Shown here: positions 1-5,692 of the stretch, piece after piece
How the letters are laid out: each line of letters starts with the position of its first letter
Position numbering within the stretch: the stretch's first letter is position 1
Source of the DNA: Gammaproteobacteria bacterium
Lineage (GTDB): Bacteria > Pseudomonadota > Gammaproteobacteria > S012-40
DNA: 6,840 bases
NCBI GenBank assembly: GCA_029857925.1
Contig: JAOUGF010000112.1
Span: forward strand, 1-6,840
Direction of reading: 5' to 3'
Made by a program: the position numbers and the translations under genes
Notes under the pieces: model-generated
Told to the model about the DNA's origin: nothing
The model's database searches: none
What the model saw: only the letters and a program-made list of their open reading frames with translations

Positions 1-2
1 AC

Positions 3-1751
3 GCCGAAGCGGCATTGGCCAAGCTGCAGAAACTTGCGCAAGCGCAGGCCCAAGAAGAATTTACGGCGGCCGTTGATCGGGTCGCCCAGGATCTAGAAGC
101 CTATAAAAAACATACCGACGCGTTATTACCGCTTGCCGAGAACACCCTAGAGAATTCCCCGCCGCTGAAATATGCAACGCAAATAATCAATCCGGTTGCC
201 GCAGACATTCTGGGCGCGATCAGTGAAGGGGTGCGCACTGAAGGTGAGTCGTCCGCTTCCGGCGTGCGTAAAAAATTCCTGCAGGAGCTTGAAGTCGTGC
301 GCTATACCTGGGCGATGGTGATGGATAATCTGGGTGTTTATGTCGCGTTCGGCGGTGAAGAAAATCTAAAAAATCTAAAGGCAATCACCGACAAATTTTC
401 TCAAGGGCTAAATAAAATTGAACAACAAAAAGACAGCGGTTTTTCCGTGCAAAAAAATGCGTTGAAAACTGTGAGGGTCGGCTACACGAAATTTGAAGGG
501 GCGCTAGGCGGTCTGATTAATTTGCATCGCAGCGATCGCGTGCGTGAGGATGCCTATCGCATTCGTCACGATGTGACCCCGGTGATGTTGAGCCTAGAGC
601 AGTCATTGACGCGTTTGTCCGAAAGCCAAGCGGCGTTGATCCAAAACTCAGGGCGAGGCATGGCGCAGGGATTGGTCGGGTCCATAATCGTTCAACTCGC
701 CTTGTTGGGCAGTGGAATGTTGCTGGCCGTGGTGGTGGCCATCGCGTTGAGTCGCGCAATCGTTGGGCGCATTGTGCAGACCGAACATGCCATGCAGTCG
801 ATCGCGACGGGCGAAGGTGATCTTACGCAACGCCTGCCGGCCGGACGCGATGAGTTGGGTCGTATGGCGCAAGGGTTCAATCAATTTGCAGCCAAGATTC
901 ATGAAGTGATTTCGCATTCGGTAAATGCATTAAACCAGGTCAATGACAAAGTTCAGCGCCTGAAAATATTGTCGGAACAAACCAGCCGCGGCGCCGATCA
1001 ACAACAAAACGACACCCAACAGGCGGCGTCGTCGGTGACACAGATTACGGCCTCCGTGCAAGAAGTGGCGCGCAACACGGCGGCAGCGGCGAAAAAGGCA
1101 GACGATGTAAATAATGAAGCGGGCAACGGTCGGCGTGTTGTTGCGCAAACGATAGATGCGATGGATAGCCTTGCGAGTGAAGTGGCATCCGCGACGCAGG
1201 TGATACATCGCCTGCAAGATCATTCGCAAGGCATCGGTGAGATTGTAGACATCATCAAAAAAATCGCCGAACAGACCAATTTATTGGCGTTAAACGCGGC
1301 GATAGAAGCGGCGCGTGCGGGTGAGCAGGGGCGGGGATTCGCGGTCGTCGCGGATGAAGTGCGCACGTTGGCCGCGCGCACGCAGGAATCGACTAAGCGT
1401 ATCGAGGAGATGATTATCACGTTGCAAAACGGGGCGCAGGAGGCGGTGTCGGCGATGGATCGCGGTCATCTGTTGGCCAAACAAGGGCTTGAACAGGCGG
1501 CAGGGGCAGGCACATCGTTGGAACAGGTAACACAAGCGGTGGGGGCGATGACGGAAATGAATACGCATATCGCAACTGCGACCGAGCAACAATCCGCAAC
1601 CGTTGAGCAGCTTAGTAAAGCCATAGGCGCTATCCACCATGTTGCCGAGGAAAACGCCGCCGGTGCACAGCAAACACATTCCGCGATCAACGAGTTGGTG
1701 GCGCTCAATACAGAACTCCAATCGTTAATGCGACAATTCAAAATCGATTGA
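3..1751 (+). CDS. Methyl-accepting chemotaxis protein, 5'-partial
   Basis: This is a membrane chemoreceptor that would signal through CheW and CheA to the flagellar or pilus motor. The frame is open from base 3, so the true start and the expected first membrane helix lie upstream of the window; the TTG at 15 is probably internal. Numbering from that TTG, residues 1-215 are a long helical sensor region without cysteines, 221-247 are a membrane helix, about 248-300 are a HAMP linker (GEGDLTQRL, DELGRMAQGFN), and 300-578 are the coiled-coil signalling domain. The hairpin tip, 417-453, is the near-invariant MCP core (EQTNLLALNAAIEAARAGE, then GRGFAVVADEVRTLA). There is no C-terminal NWETF-type pentapeptide for CheR/CheB docking. 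The sensor is long enough for a helical-bundle or bimodular type, but I cannot identify its ligand. The gene ends 32 bases from a convergent gene. Family assignment is very secure. Confidence 0.96.
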   Translation, partial: AEAALAKLQKLAQAQAQEEFTAAVDRVAQDLEAYKKHTDALLPLAENTLENSPPLKYATQIINPVAADILGAISEGVRTEGESSASGVRKKFLQELEVVRYTWAMVMDNLGVYVAFGGEENLKNLKAITDKFSQGLNKIEQQKDSGFSVQKNALKTVRVGYTKFEGALGGLINLHRSDRVREDAYRIRHDVTPVMLSLEQSLTRLSESQAALIQNSGRGMAQGLVGSIIVQLALLGSGMLLAVVVAIALSRAIVGRIVQTEHAMQSIATGEGDLTQRLPAGRDELGRMAQGFNQFAAKIHEVISHSVNALNQVNDKVQRLKILSEQTSRGADQQQNDTQQAASSVTQITASVQEVARNTAAAAKKADDVNNEAGNGRRVVAQTIDAMDSLASEVASATQVIHRLQDHSQGIGEIVDIIKKIAEQTNLLALNAAIEAARAGEQGRGFAVVADEVRTLAARTQESTKRIEEMIITLQNGAQEAVSAMDRGHLLAKQGLEQAAGAGTSLEQVTQAVGAMTEMNTHIATATEQQSATVEQLSKAIGAIHHVAEENAAGAQQTHSAINELVALNTELQSLMRQFKID

Positions 1752-1757
1752 TTATAA

Positions 1758-1775
1758 CGGCGTATCGTACAGCCG
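1758..1775. terminator. Hairpin between convergent genes, possible bidirectional terminator
   Basis: CGGCGTA (1758-1764) pairs with TACAGCCG (1768-1775) with one bulged base and a TCG loop. It sits in the 32-base gap between the stops of the chemoreceptor and the lipoate ligase, where a shared terminator is expected. Neither side has a strong U-tract: ATCAAAAATC follows on the plus strand and TTATAATC on the minus strand. Intrinsic termination is therefore plausible but weak. Confidence 0.4.
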
Positions 1776-1783
1776 ATCAAAAA

Positions 1784-2869
1784 TCACTTCGGCTCGTGGT
1801 GAACGGCGGCGAGGATGGCCTGCGATAAATGAGCGGCTTCCACGCCGGGGATTTGCAGTTGCAGTGTGGATATCGCTTGTTGAATGGCGCGTTCTAACGC
1901 CGCCCCATCTAACGCGACGCCATGCAAAAGCGCGGCTAACGTGTGCATGCCGTCGTTAGGCCACACGGTGAAATCGCCGGAAATATGCAAACCTGCGATA
2001 CGGTCGTCTTTAGCCAGCAATTGCACGCGAATCAGCCCGCCAGGGGCTTTGAATGCGGTCTCGGTAAGGTGGGTATCGGCGGCGATCTTCACACCGTCCT
2101 GCACAAATTTGCGCCCGGTCTGATAGGTCCATTCGGGATCGCTAAGTGCGCGTTCTTGTTCAGTGATGGCGATTTTCTCTGCCGCGTTCGGCACGTCGGT
2201 CAACGGCGCGAGTTGGAACACGTGCGCGATTTGACGCAGAAACTCTTTTTTCACCTGTTCGCGCGTCGGCGGCGTCGCGAGTTCTTTGCGCAGCGTGGTG
2301 ATGTAGTCTTTGAGCCCCGTGCGTAGTTTGTCGCGAAATTTTTCCGATGGCACTTTCAGGCACAGCGCCATGGTGTCGATATCGAAATCAAACATAAAAC
2401 TGCCGACCATGACCGTCGCATCGCCGATGCGTGCCGCGCCGGTACCGCCGATCTTGCGCCCGTTGACATGGATATCATTCACCGGTCGAAAATTCGCATT
2501 CACGCCCAATGTTTGGTACGTGCGCACGACGGGTTCTATAAACATCGGATAAAGTTCGGCGACGACCGAGGGCGCGCGACGGTGCGGAAAAATAAAATGA
2601 AAAAACATCTGGTGGCGGTCGAGATAAACCGCGCCGCCGCCGACGTGGCGGCGCACGATGGGCAGTTGGTGGGCTTGGCAATAGGCCTCATCGACCTCTA
2701 GTGCGATCTCTTGATGCAGACCGACGCAGATATACGGGTCACTCGGGTTGACCAGCGTCAACACCGGATCGTCGTCAGCGCGCATCGCCAGCGCAATCCC
2801 ATGGTATACCGCTTGCGAGGCCAACGCCCCCACGGTGCCAAAGTCCAATACACGTAAACGCGTCGTCAC
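1784..2869 (-). CDS. Lipoate-protein ligase family protein, two-domain
   Basis: This is a 361-residue member of the biotin/lipoate ligase (LplA/LipB) fold, expected to attach lipoate through lipoyl-AMP to a lysine of an acceptor protein. The lipoate-binding motif VRRHVGGGAVYLD is at 72-84, and the NDIHVNGRKIGGTGAAR segment at 131-147 carries the conserved lysine (K139). VGSFMFDFD follows at 155-163. Residues from about 250 (GRKFVQDGVKI, GGLIRVQLLAKDD, GLHISGDF) form a C-terminal accessory domain like the one needed for adenylation in LplA or LplB. The N-terminus has ASQAVYHGIA where E. coli LplA has its NLAVEE stretch, so this is a distinct subfamily. I chose the GTG start at 2869 because it overlaps the upstream stop as GTGA and the homologous sequence begins there (TTRLRVLDFGTVG). 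The frame is open further upstream, but that part only shadows the neighbouring gene. The acceptor protein is not in the window. Confidence 0.9.
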   Translation of the reverse strand: MTTRLRVLDFGTVGALASQAVYHGIALAMRADDDPVLTLVNPSDPYICVGLHQEIALEVDEAYCQAHQLPIVRRHVGGGAVYLDRHQMFFHFIFPHRRAPSVVAELYPMFIEPVVRTYQTLGVNANFRPVNDIHVNGRKIGGTGAARIGDATVMVGSFMFDFDIDTMALCLKVPSEKFRDKLRTGLKDYITTLRKELATPPTREQVKKEFLRQIAHVFQLAPLTDVPNAAEKIAITEQERALSDPEWTYQTGRKFVQDGVKIAADTHLTETAFKAPGGLIRVQLLAKDDRIAGLHISGDFTVWPNDGMHTLAALLHGVALDGAALERAIQQAISTLQLQIPGVEAAHLSQAILAAVHHEPK

Positions 2870-3726
2870 ACCAGAAACCCCCGCGCCTTCATCATCGACT
2901 TGGCTTGCAACGCCACCTCGGCCATGCGCAATTCGCGCTCCCAATCGTAAATGTGCAGATCCACCGGTACACTGGGTTTCGGCATCGCTTGCGTGGCATA
3001 TACGCGCACATGGCGCGTTTCCGCGATGCAGGTCGTAAGGTCGGGCCATATCTCGTGGAGTAAGTTTTCCGCGCGTTGGACTTGCCATTCGTCGACTAAT
3101 TGATAGCCCGCCGGTAGACGTTCACCGAACGCGTCATCAACACCGGTCTGACGCGCCTGTGTGATGGGGTCGCGGTGCTCGGTATAGATATAGACGATCA
3201 GCGCGGGTTTGAGCCGGGTCAGCGCGGGGGTGTCGTCACTGCCGCTGGGCATCCACGTGGAAATCACCGCATCAACGGGGAAATCCACCGCAGTAAGGCT
3301 GACTTCGCGTACCTCATAACAGTCGGGATCAAAAAAATCGACGATTTGATTGGGTTTGGCAGCGGGATCGCGCAGGCCGATGATCGGCACGCCCTCACGC
3401 GCCAGCAGGCTGCCGATAAATCCATTGCGCGCATGGGCGTCCACTACCGTGGGGCGTGGGCCCAGTTGCCGCAGATAATGGCCGAGCTTATACATTTCGT
3501 CACGTAGCGGATAAAAGTGCGCGACGGTCGGGCCATGGCGTTGCGGGTCGCGATCAGGGTTGCTGAAGATTAATGCGTGTAAGGGCAGGTCACGGATACG
3601 CTCGGCAAAATTGGCATCGGCCCTCCATGCGGCATGGTCTTTCTCTTGAAAGCCAACGATGCGGTTAAACATGGCCTCGCTGAAACCGGCCATATTACGC
3701 AGTATTTCAAAATTGGGTGATGACAT
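2866..3726 (-). CDS. Methyltransferase-like (Rossmann-fold) protein of unknown function
   Basis: This is a 286-residue soluble protein with no signal peptide or membrane helix, and I do not recognise a named family. Residues 93-109 (TVVDAHARNGFIGSLLA), followed by PIIGLRD at 114-120, look like a beta-loop-alpha-beta unit of class I SAM-dependent methyltransferases. The usual DxGxGxG loop is replaced by DAHARNG. DAVISTWMPSG (152-162) and PALIVYIYTE (174-183) fit the fourth and fifth strands. The N-terminal 90 residues and the C-terminal tail (about 250-286, charged, helical) are extra. The gene ends in a 4-base GTGA overlap with the lipoate ligase start, so the two products are probably made together and may share a pathway. 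No clear Shine-Dalgarno precedes the ATG at 3726; a later start at residue 12 is possible. It could be an active methyltransferase or a degenerate binding fold. Confidence 0.82.
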   Translation of the reverse strand: MSSPNFEILRNMAGFSEAMFNRIVGFQEKDHAAWRADANFAERIRDLPLHALIFSNPDRDPQRHGPTVAHFYPLRDEMYKLGHYLRQLGPRPTVVDAHARNGFIGSLLAREGVPIIGLRDPAAKPNQIVDFFDPDCYEVREVSLTAVDFPVDAVISTWMPSGSDDTPALTRLKPALIVYIYTEHRDPITQARQTGVDDAFGERLPAGYQLVDEWQVQRAENLLHEIWPDLTTCIAETRHVRVYATQAMPKPSVPVDLHIYDWERELRMAEVALQAKSMMKARGFLV

Positions 3727-3747
3727 AGGTTGGAAAACTCGGGGTTT

Positions 3748-3765
3748 ATAAGCAGATGGGCTTAT
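3748..3765 (-). promoter_or_regulatory. Palindrome overlapping a possible -10 box upstream of the methyltransferase-like gene
   Basis: ATAAGC (3748-3753) and GCTTAT (3760-3765) form a perfect inverted repeat with a 6-base spacer, 22 bases before the ATG of the 286-residue gene. On the minus strand it overlaps TATAAA, which could be a -10 element. I see no convincing -35. It could be an operator, a 5' leader hairpin or chance. The rest of 3766-3988 shows no gene or clear signal. Confidence 0.25.
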
Positions 3766-3988
3766 TCTATGCGTTTGCGGGTGGGGTTGGCTAGGGCGTT
3801 TTTCACGTAGATCATTATATAAATTCTCCAGAAAACAGGGGGTAAGTTGTTCGGTACAAAAGTGAATGAGAATAAATTTGCTGGTTTATCTGATCGTTGC
3901 GACGAAAATACGGGTGCTCTAGCAGTAGTCAATGGATCGGATACTGTAGCCACAAACAGTCGCGCTTGCGGTGGGCAGACGTGTGAAT

Positions 3989-4192
3989 TTAAACTCGGAC
4001 AAAATAGGGCGTTGCGATCAGCGCGATACCGATCATCACCAACAGCAGGGTGTTTTCGACAAAAAATGGAAACACCATCAGTGTGATCCCGCAGACCAAC
4101 GGAACAATCGCGCCCTGTTTTTTACCGTAACGAAAATAACCGAAGCCAAACGCGCCAAAGAGTAAACCTAAGAATATTGTTGTCGTGTCCAA
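3989..4192 (-). CDS. Small conserved-type inner membrane protein
   Basis: This 67-residue protein is almost entirely hydrophobic. Residues about 4-20 (TTIFLGLLFGAFGFGYF) form one membrane helix. RYGKKQGA at 21-28 is a positively charged loop. Residues 29-43 and 47-64 form a second and third hydrophobic stretch, ending PYFVRV. The pattern resembles a family of short proteobacterial membrane proteins of unknown role, sometimes labelled amino-acid transport protein without functional proof. The start is TTG at 4192: there is an in-frame TAA six codons upstream and no ATG or GTG between. AGG lies only 3 bases before the TTG, which is a tight, weak ribosome binding site. No U-rich terminator follows the stop. 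No function can be assigned. Confidence 0.7.
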   Translation of the reverse strand: MDTTTIFLGLLFGAFGFGYFRYGKKQGAIVPLVCGITLMVFPFFVENTLLLVMIGIALIATPYFVRV

Positions 4193-4262
4193 ACGCCTGC
4201 CTATAGTTTACGGAAATTGGGGCATGTGCAATATTTAAAAGTGAAAGAATAGTGCAGACTAG

Positions 4263-4300
4263 CGTAGCACATGTGCCTACCAGTAGGTGGGTGTGCTACG
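4263..4300. repeat. REP-like hairpin
   Basis: CGTAGCACA (4263-4271) and TGTGCTACG (4292-4300) are perfect 9-bp inverted arms. Inside them CCTA and TAGG form a second short stem around a CCAG loop, separated from the outer stem by TGTG/TGGG, which can pair mostly as G-U wobbles in RNA. There is no U-tract, so it is not an ordinary terminator. It lies upstream of the small membrane protein. The shape and size suit an extragenic palindromic (REP-type) repeat, but only one copy is in the window. Confidence 0.5.
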
Positions 4301-4371
4301 GTTTCCATAGCCCTACATCTGCTGACCTTGTGCGAGGTGGCAATAAGGCGATGTGCGTGCCGACTTAGTGA

Positions 4372-4514
4372 AGGGAACCTCTAAAAATCCGCTGAGCGGC
4401 GCATCGCGTCGTTGAAAAGGGTCGAAAAATGCTCATTTACTCCGTGTAAACTGCGCTTTTTCGCCCCTTTCCGCCTAGCGCTGCATCCCCTGATCGAATT
4501 TTTAGAGGTACCCT
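4372..4514. mobile_element. 143-bp palindromic MITE-like element, intact copy
   Basis: The termini are inverted repeats (AGGGAACCTCTAAAAATCC at 4372-4390; reverse complement of 4496-4514 is AGGGTACCTCTAAAAATTC). The whole element is an imperfect palindrome. Its exact midpoint, 4443, is the centre of TTTAC-TCCGT-GTAAA (4436-4450). Aligned without gaps, 44 of the 69 positions of the two arms match, best at the ends and near the middle. It has no coding capacity of its own. Size, terminal repeats and symmetry suit a non-autonomous insertion-sequence derivative that could fold into a long hairpin. Its immediate flanks share only GA. The parent insertion sequence is not identified. Confidence 0.72.
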
Positions 4515-4516
4515 GA

Positions 4517-4549
4517 ATAAAAAACGGCGCGGTACAGACCGAGCCGTTT
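4517..4549 (-). terminator. Rho-independent terminator of the rhodanese gene
   Basis: On the minus strand AAACGGC (4549-4543) pairs with GCCGTTT (4528-4522). After a T-C mismatch, CGGT pairs with ACCG around a CTGT loop. The stem runs into TTTTTT and then ATT. It begins 21 bases after the rhodanese stop and ends 2 bases from the MITE-like element, so rhodanese transcripts should stop before entering it. Confidence 0.85.
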
Positions 4550-4570
4550 GCTTGGCAACACAAACTACGA

Positions 4571-5158
4571 CTAGTTCTGCGCAGTGGTGACCATTTTTGC
4601 CTTGGCCAATTTATACGACCATGGCAAATTTGCATTTTTCCAACCGTTTACGTTGCGCAGACCTTCTTTAGACATATCGCCTTCGAAGCCTTCGAGCACG
4701 CTATAGACATTTTTATAGCCGAGATCAGCTAGTAAATCCGCAGCCCTGGCGCTACGATCGCCGGAACGACAGATCAATACAATGTTATCGGACTTTGTCA
4801 ATTTTTTCTCGGCAAGGCGTTTAGCTAACAAATTAGAAAATTCGGAATTGACTTCCATTTTGTAACTGTCGCTTTTTTCATTCCAAGCATACCATTCACT
4901 GATTTCCATGTAGGGAATATTTGCGTCTATCGCAACAGGTGTGCCCAGAAAATTAACCTCGGCGCGCGAACGCACATCGACGAATAAAGTCTTTTCCGGT
5001 TTTTTTGCGACCAGATCGTACGCTTCTTGAGCAGTGAAATATAGGCCCAATTTAGAACGCTTCTTTTCAGGCACGCCTGCGGGGTCTACACCAGCCGCTA
5101 AGGCTCCCATCGCGTAGGTGGCGAGAAATACAACGCTAAATAACTTTGCAAATTTCAT
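4571..5158 (-). CDS. Exported single-domain rhodanese (sulfurtransferase-like) protein
   Basis: This 195-residue protein has a Sec signal peptide (MKFAKLFSVVFLATYAMGALA, cleavage likely after residue 21), placing it in the periplasm. The rhodanese domain runs from about 38 to 180: FVDVRSRAEVNFLGTP at 59-74, the active-site loop CRSGDRS at 130-136 with the sulfur-carrying C130, then AADLLADLGYKNVYSVLEGFEGD. The ending GWKNANLPWSYK (172-183) is typical of the domain's C-terminus. The segment between the first motif and the active site is long (EISEWYAWNEKSDSYKMEVNSE). It should move sulfane sulfur as a cysteine persulfide; donor and acceptor are unknown. I start at the ATG at 5158 because GGAG lies 9 bases before it, whereas the ATG three codons upstream directly abuts GGAG. 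It stands alone, with its own promoter candidate and terminator, between two MITE-like copies. Confidence 0.93.
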   Translation of the reverse strand: MKFAKLFSVVFLATYAMGALAAGVDPAGVPEKKRSKLGLYFTAQEAYDLVAKKPEKTLFVDVRSRAEVNFLGTPVAIDANIPYMEISEWYAWNEKSDSYKMEVNSEFSNLLAKRLAEKKLTKSDNIVLICRSGDRSARAADLLADLGYKNVYSVLEGFEGDMSKEGLRNVNGWKNANLPWSYKLAKAKMVTTAQN

Positions 5159-5167
5159 GTGGCTCAT

Positions 5168-5171
5168 CTCC
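5168..5171 (-). promoter_or_regulatory. Ribosome binding site that fixes the rhodanese start
   Basis: GGAG on the minus strand is 9 bases before the ATG at 5158 and zero bases before the ATG at 5167. The spacing favours the downstream ATG, which also begins directly with a normal signal peptide (MKFAK). Confidence 0.6.
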
Positions 5172-5203
5172 AGGGGTAGGTAGGTCAGTTTAATTTTTTG
5201 CGT

Positions 5204-5232
5204 ATAATAACAAGTCAGAATTTGTTTGTATA
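5204..5232 (-). promoter_or_regulatory. Candidate promoter of the rhodanese gene
   Basis: On the minus strand TATTAT (5209-5204) forms a -10 box preceded by TG one base upstream, as in extended -10 promoters. TATACA (5232-5227) lies 17 bases upstream as a 4-of-6 match to the -35 consensus. Transcription would begin near 5197, leaving a leader of about 40 bases before the ATG. Chance matches are common in such AT-rich DNA. Confidence 0.4.
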
Positions 5233-5600
5233 GGGTAATTGAGCATTAAAGTATTGTGATCTAAAGAATAATATCACTTATATTGCAAGTTTTAATGACA
5301 GTTGAAGATAGCAAAATTCATATAAGTGAATATTTAAAATGAGCAGGGTGTATTGGTATTTGCGACACTGTGATTTCTAGAATAATCTGAAGGTATAAAG
5401 TTGGTTGATTTTTGAGCACCCTGTGTATAAGCAACGAGGGTTCACTGAGTAGATATATTCACCTACACAAAAAATTAATGTTAAAGTAACTTTAGACTAC
5501 CCTGGTATCCAGGTCAGATATTTCTGCCTGTATTCCAAAGCTCGCGGAGAGACGCCCGCGTCGTTGGAATGTAGCTAATGAGGGGCCGCGGAGCGGTAGA
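5233..5600. other. AT-rich non-coding stretch
   Basis: There is no credible gene on either strand. Positions 5221-5340 are about 23% GC, against 60-63% in sampled lines of the lipoate ligase pair. The heptamer CAGGGTG (5344-5350) recurs inverted as CACCCTG (5417-5423). The last part, from roughly 5524, may be the worn left arm of the second MITE-like copy: GCGTCGTTG at 5558-5566 matches the first copy. The remainder could be decayed mobile DNA or regulatory DNA of the flanking genes. Confidence 0.55.
5482..5513. repeat. Two short palindromes side by side
   Basis: TAAAGT-A-ACTTTA (5482-5494) and CCTGG-TAT-CCAGG (5501-5513) are both perfect and lie 6 bases apart. They are about 180 bases upstream of the permease gene. 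They could be protein-binding sites, but there is no promoter box I can tie to them. Confidence 0.3.
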
Positions 5601-5675
5601 TTCGGTGTAATCTCTGTATTTTTGCCGATTACCACCGAGTGCTGTATCGGTTGATCGAATTTATTGAGGTGCCCT
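5601..5675. mobile_element. Decayed second copy of the MITE-like element (right half recognisable)
   Basis: This stretch aligns without gaps to 4440-4514 of the first copy at 54 of 75 positions, in the same orientation. It includes GTGTAA near the centre, TGATCGAATTT and the end GAGGTgCCCT. The left half is much weaker (GCGTCGTTG at 5558-5566 in common), so the left boundary is uncertain, near 5524 if the original length was about 143-152 bases. It ends 17 bases before the permease start codon. Confidence 0.65.
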
Positions 5676-5692
5676 TTAGTAAAGAGGTGAAC

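Larger units (their letters stand above)
4372..5675. mobile_element. Putative composite element: two MITE-like ends around a rhodanese gene
   Basis: The outer ends are inverted relative to each other. The left end begins AGGGAACCTCTAAAAATCCG and the reverse complement of the right end begins AGGGCACCTCAATAAATTCG (16 of 20 identical). The 7 bases just outside are TTAGTGA (4365-4371) and TTAGTAA (5676-5682), 6 of 7 identical, as a slightly decayed target-site duplication would be. Between the ends lie a complete MITE-like palindrome, an exported rhodanese gene with its terminator, an AT-rich non-coding stretch and a decayed MITE-like copy. There is no transposase gene, so movement would need one supplied in trans. 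Two independent MITE insertions plus a chance flank match is the main alternative. Confidence 0.42.

Noticed and set aside
2870..3088. Upstream extension of the lipoate ligase frame, giving 434 residues
   Set aside because: The extra 73 residues lie inside the coding region of the 286-residue protein and do not resemble a ligase N-terminus. The GTG in the GTGA overlap is the natural start.
3762..3953. Minus-strand 63-residue open frame
   Set aside because: It has no recognisable domain, hydrophobic pattern or ribosome binding site, and it lies in an intergenic gap where short chance frames are expected.
3847..4086. Plus-strand 79-residue open frame
   Set aside because: It runs antisense over the small membrane protein, and its composition looks like random translation.
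4381..4635. Minus-strand 84-residue open frame through the MITE-like element
   Set aside because: It spans the end of the rhodanese gene, its terminator and the palindrome. At most the part inside the element echoes an ancestral transposase end, which cannot be shown from one copy.
5339..5380. Possible 13-codon leader peptide starting at ATG 5339
   Set aside because: It has no ribosome binding site, regulatory codon run or attenuator-like hairpins, and it is over 300 bases from the permease start.
5651..5681. TTGATC and TTAGTA as a promoter formed by the MITE-like relic
   Set aside because: The spacing is 19 bases and transcription would begin at the ribosome binding site, leaving almost no leader.
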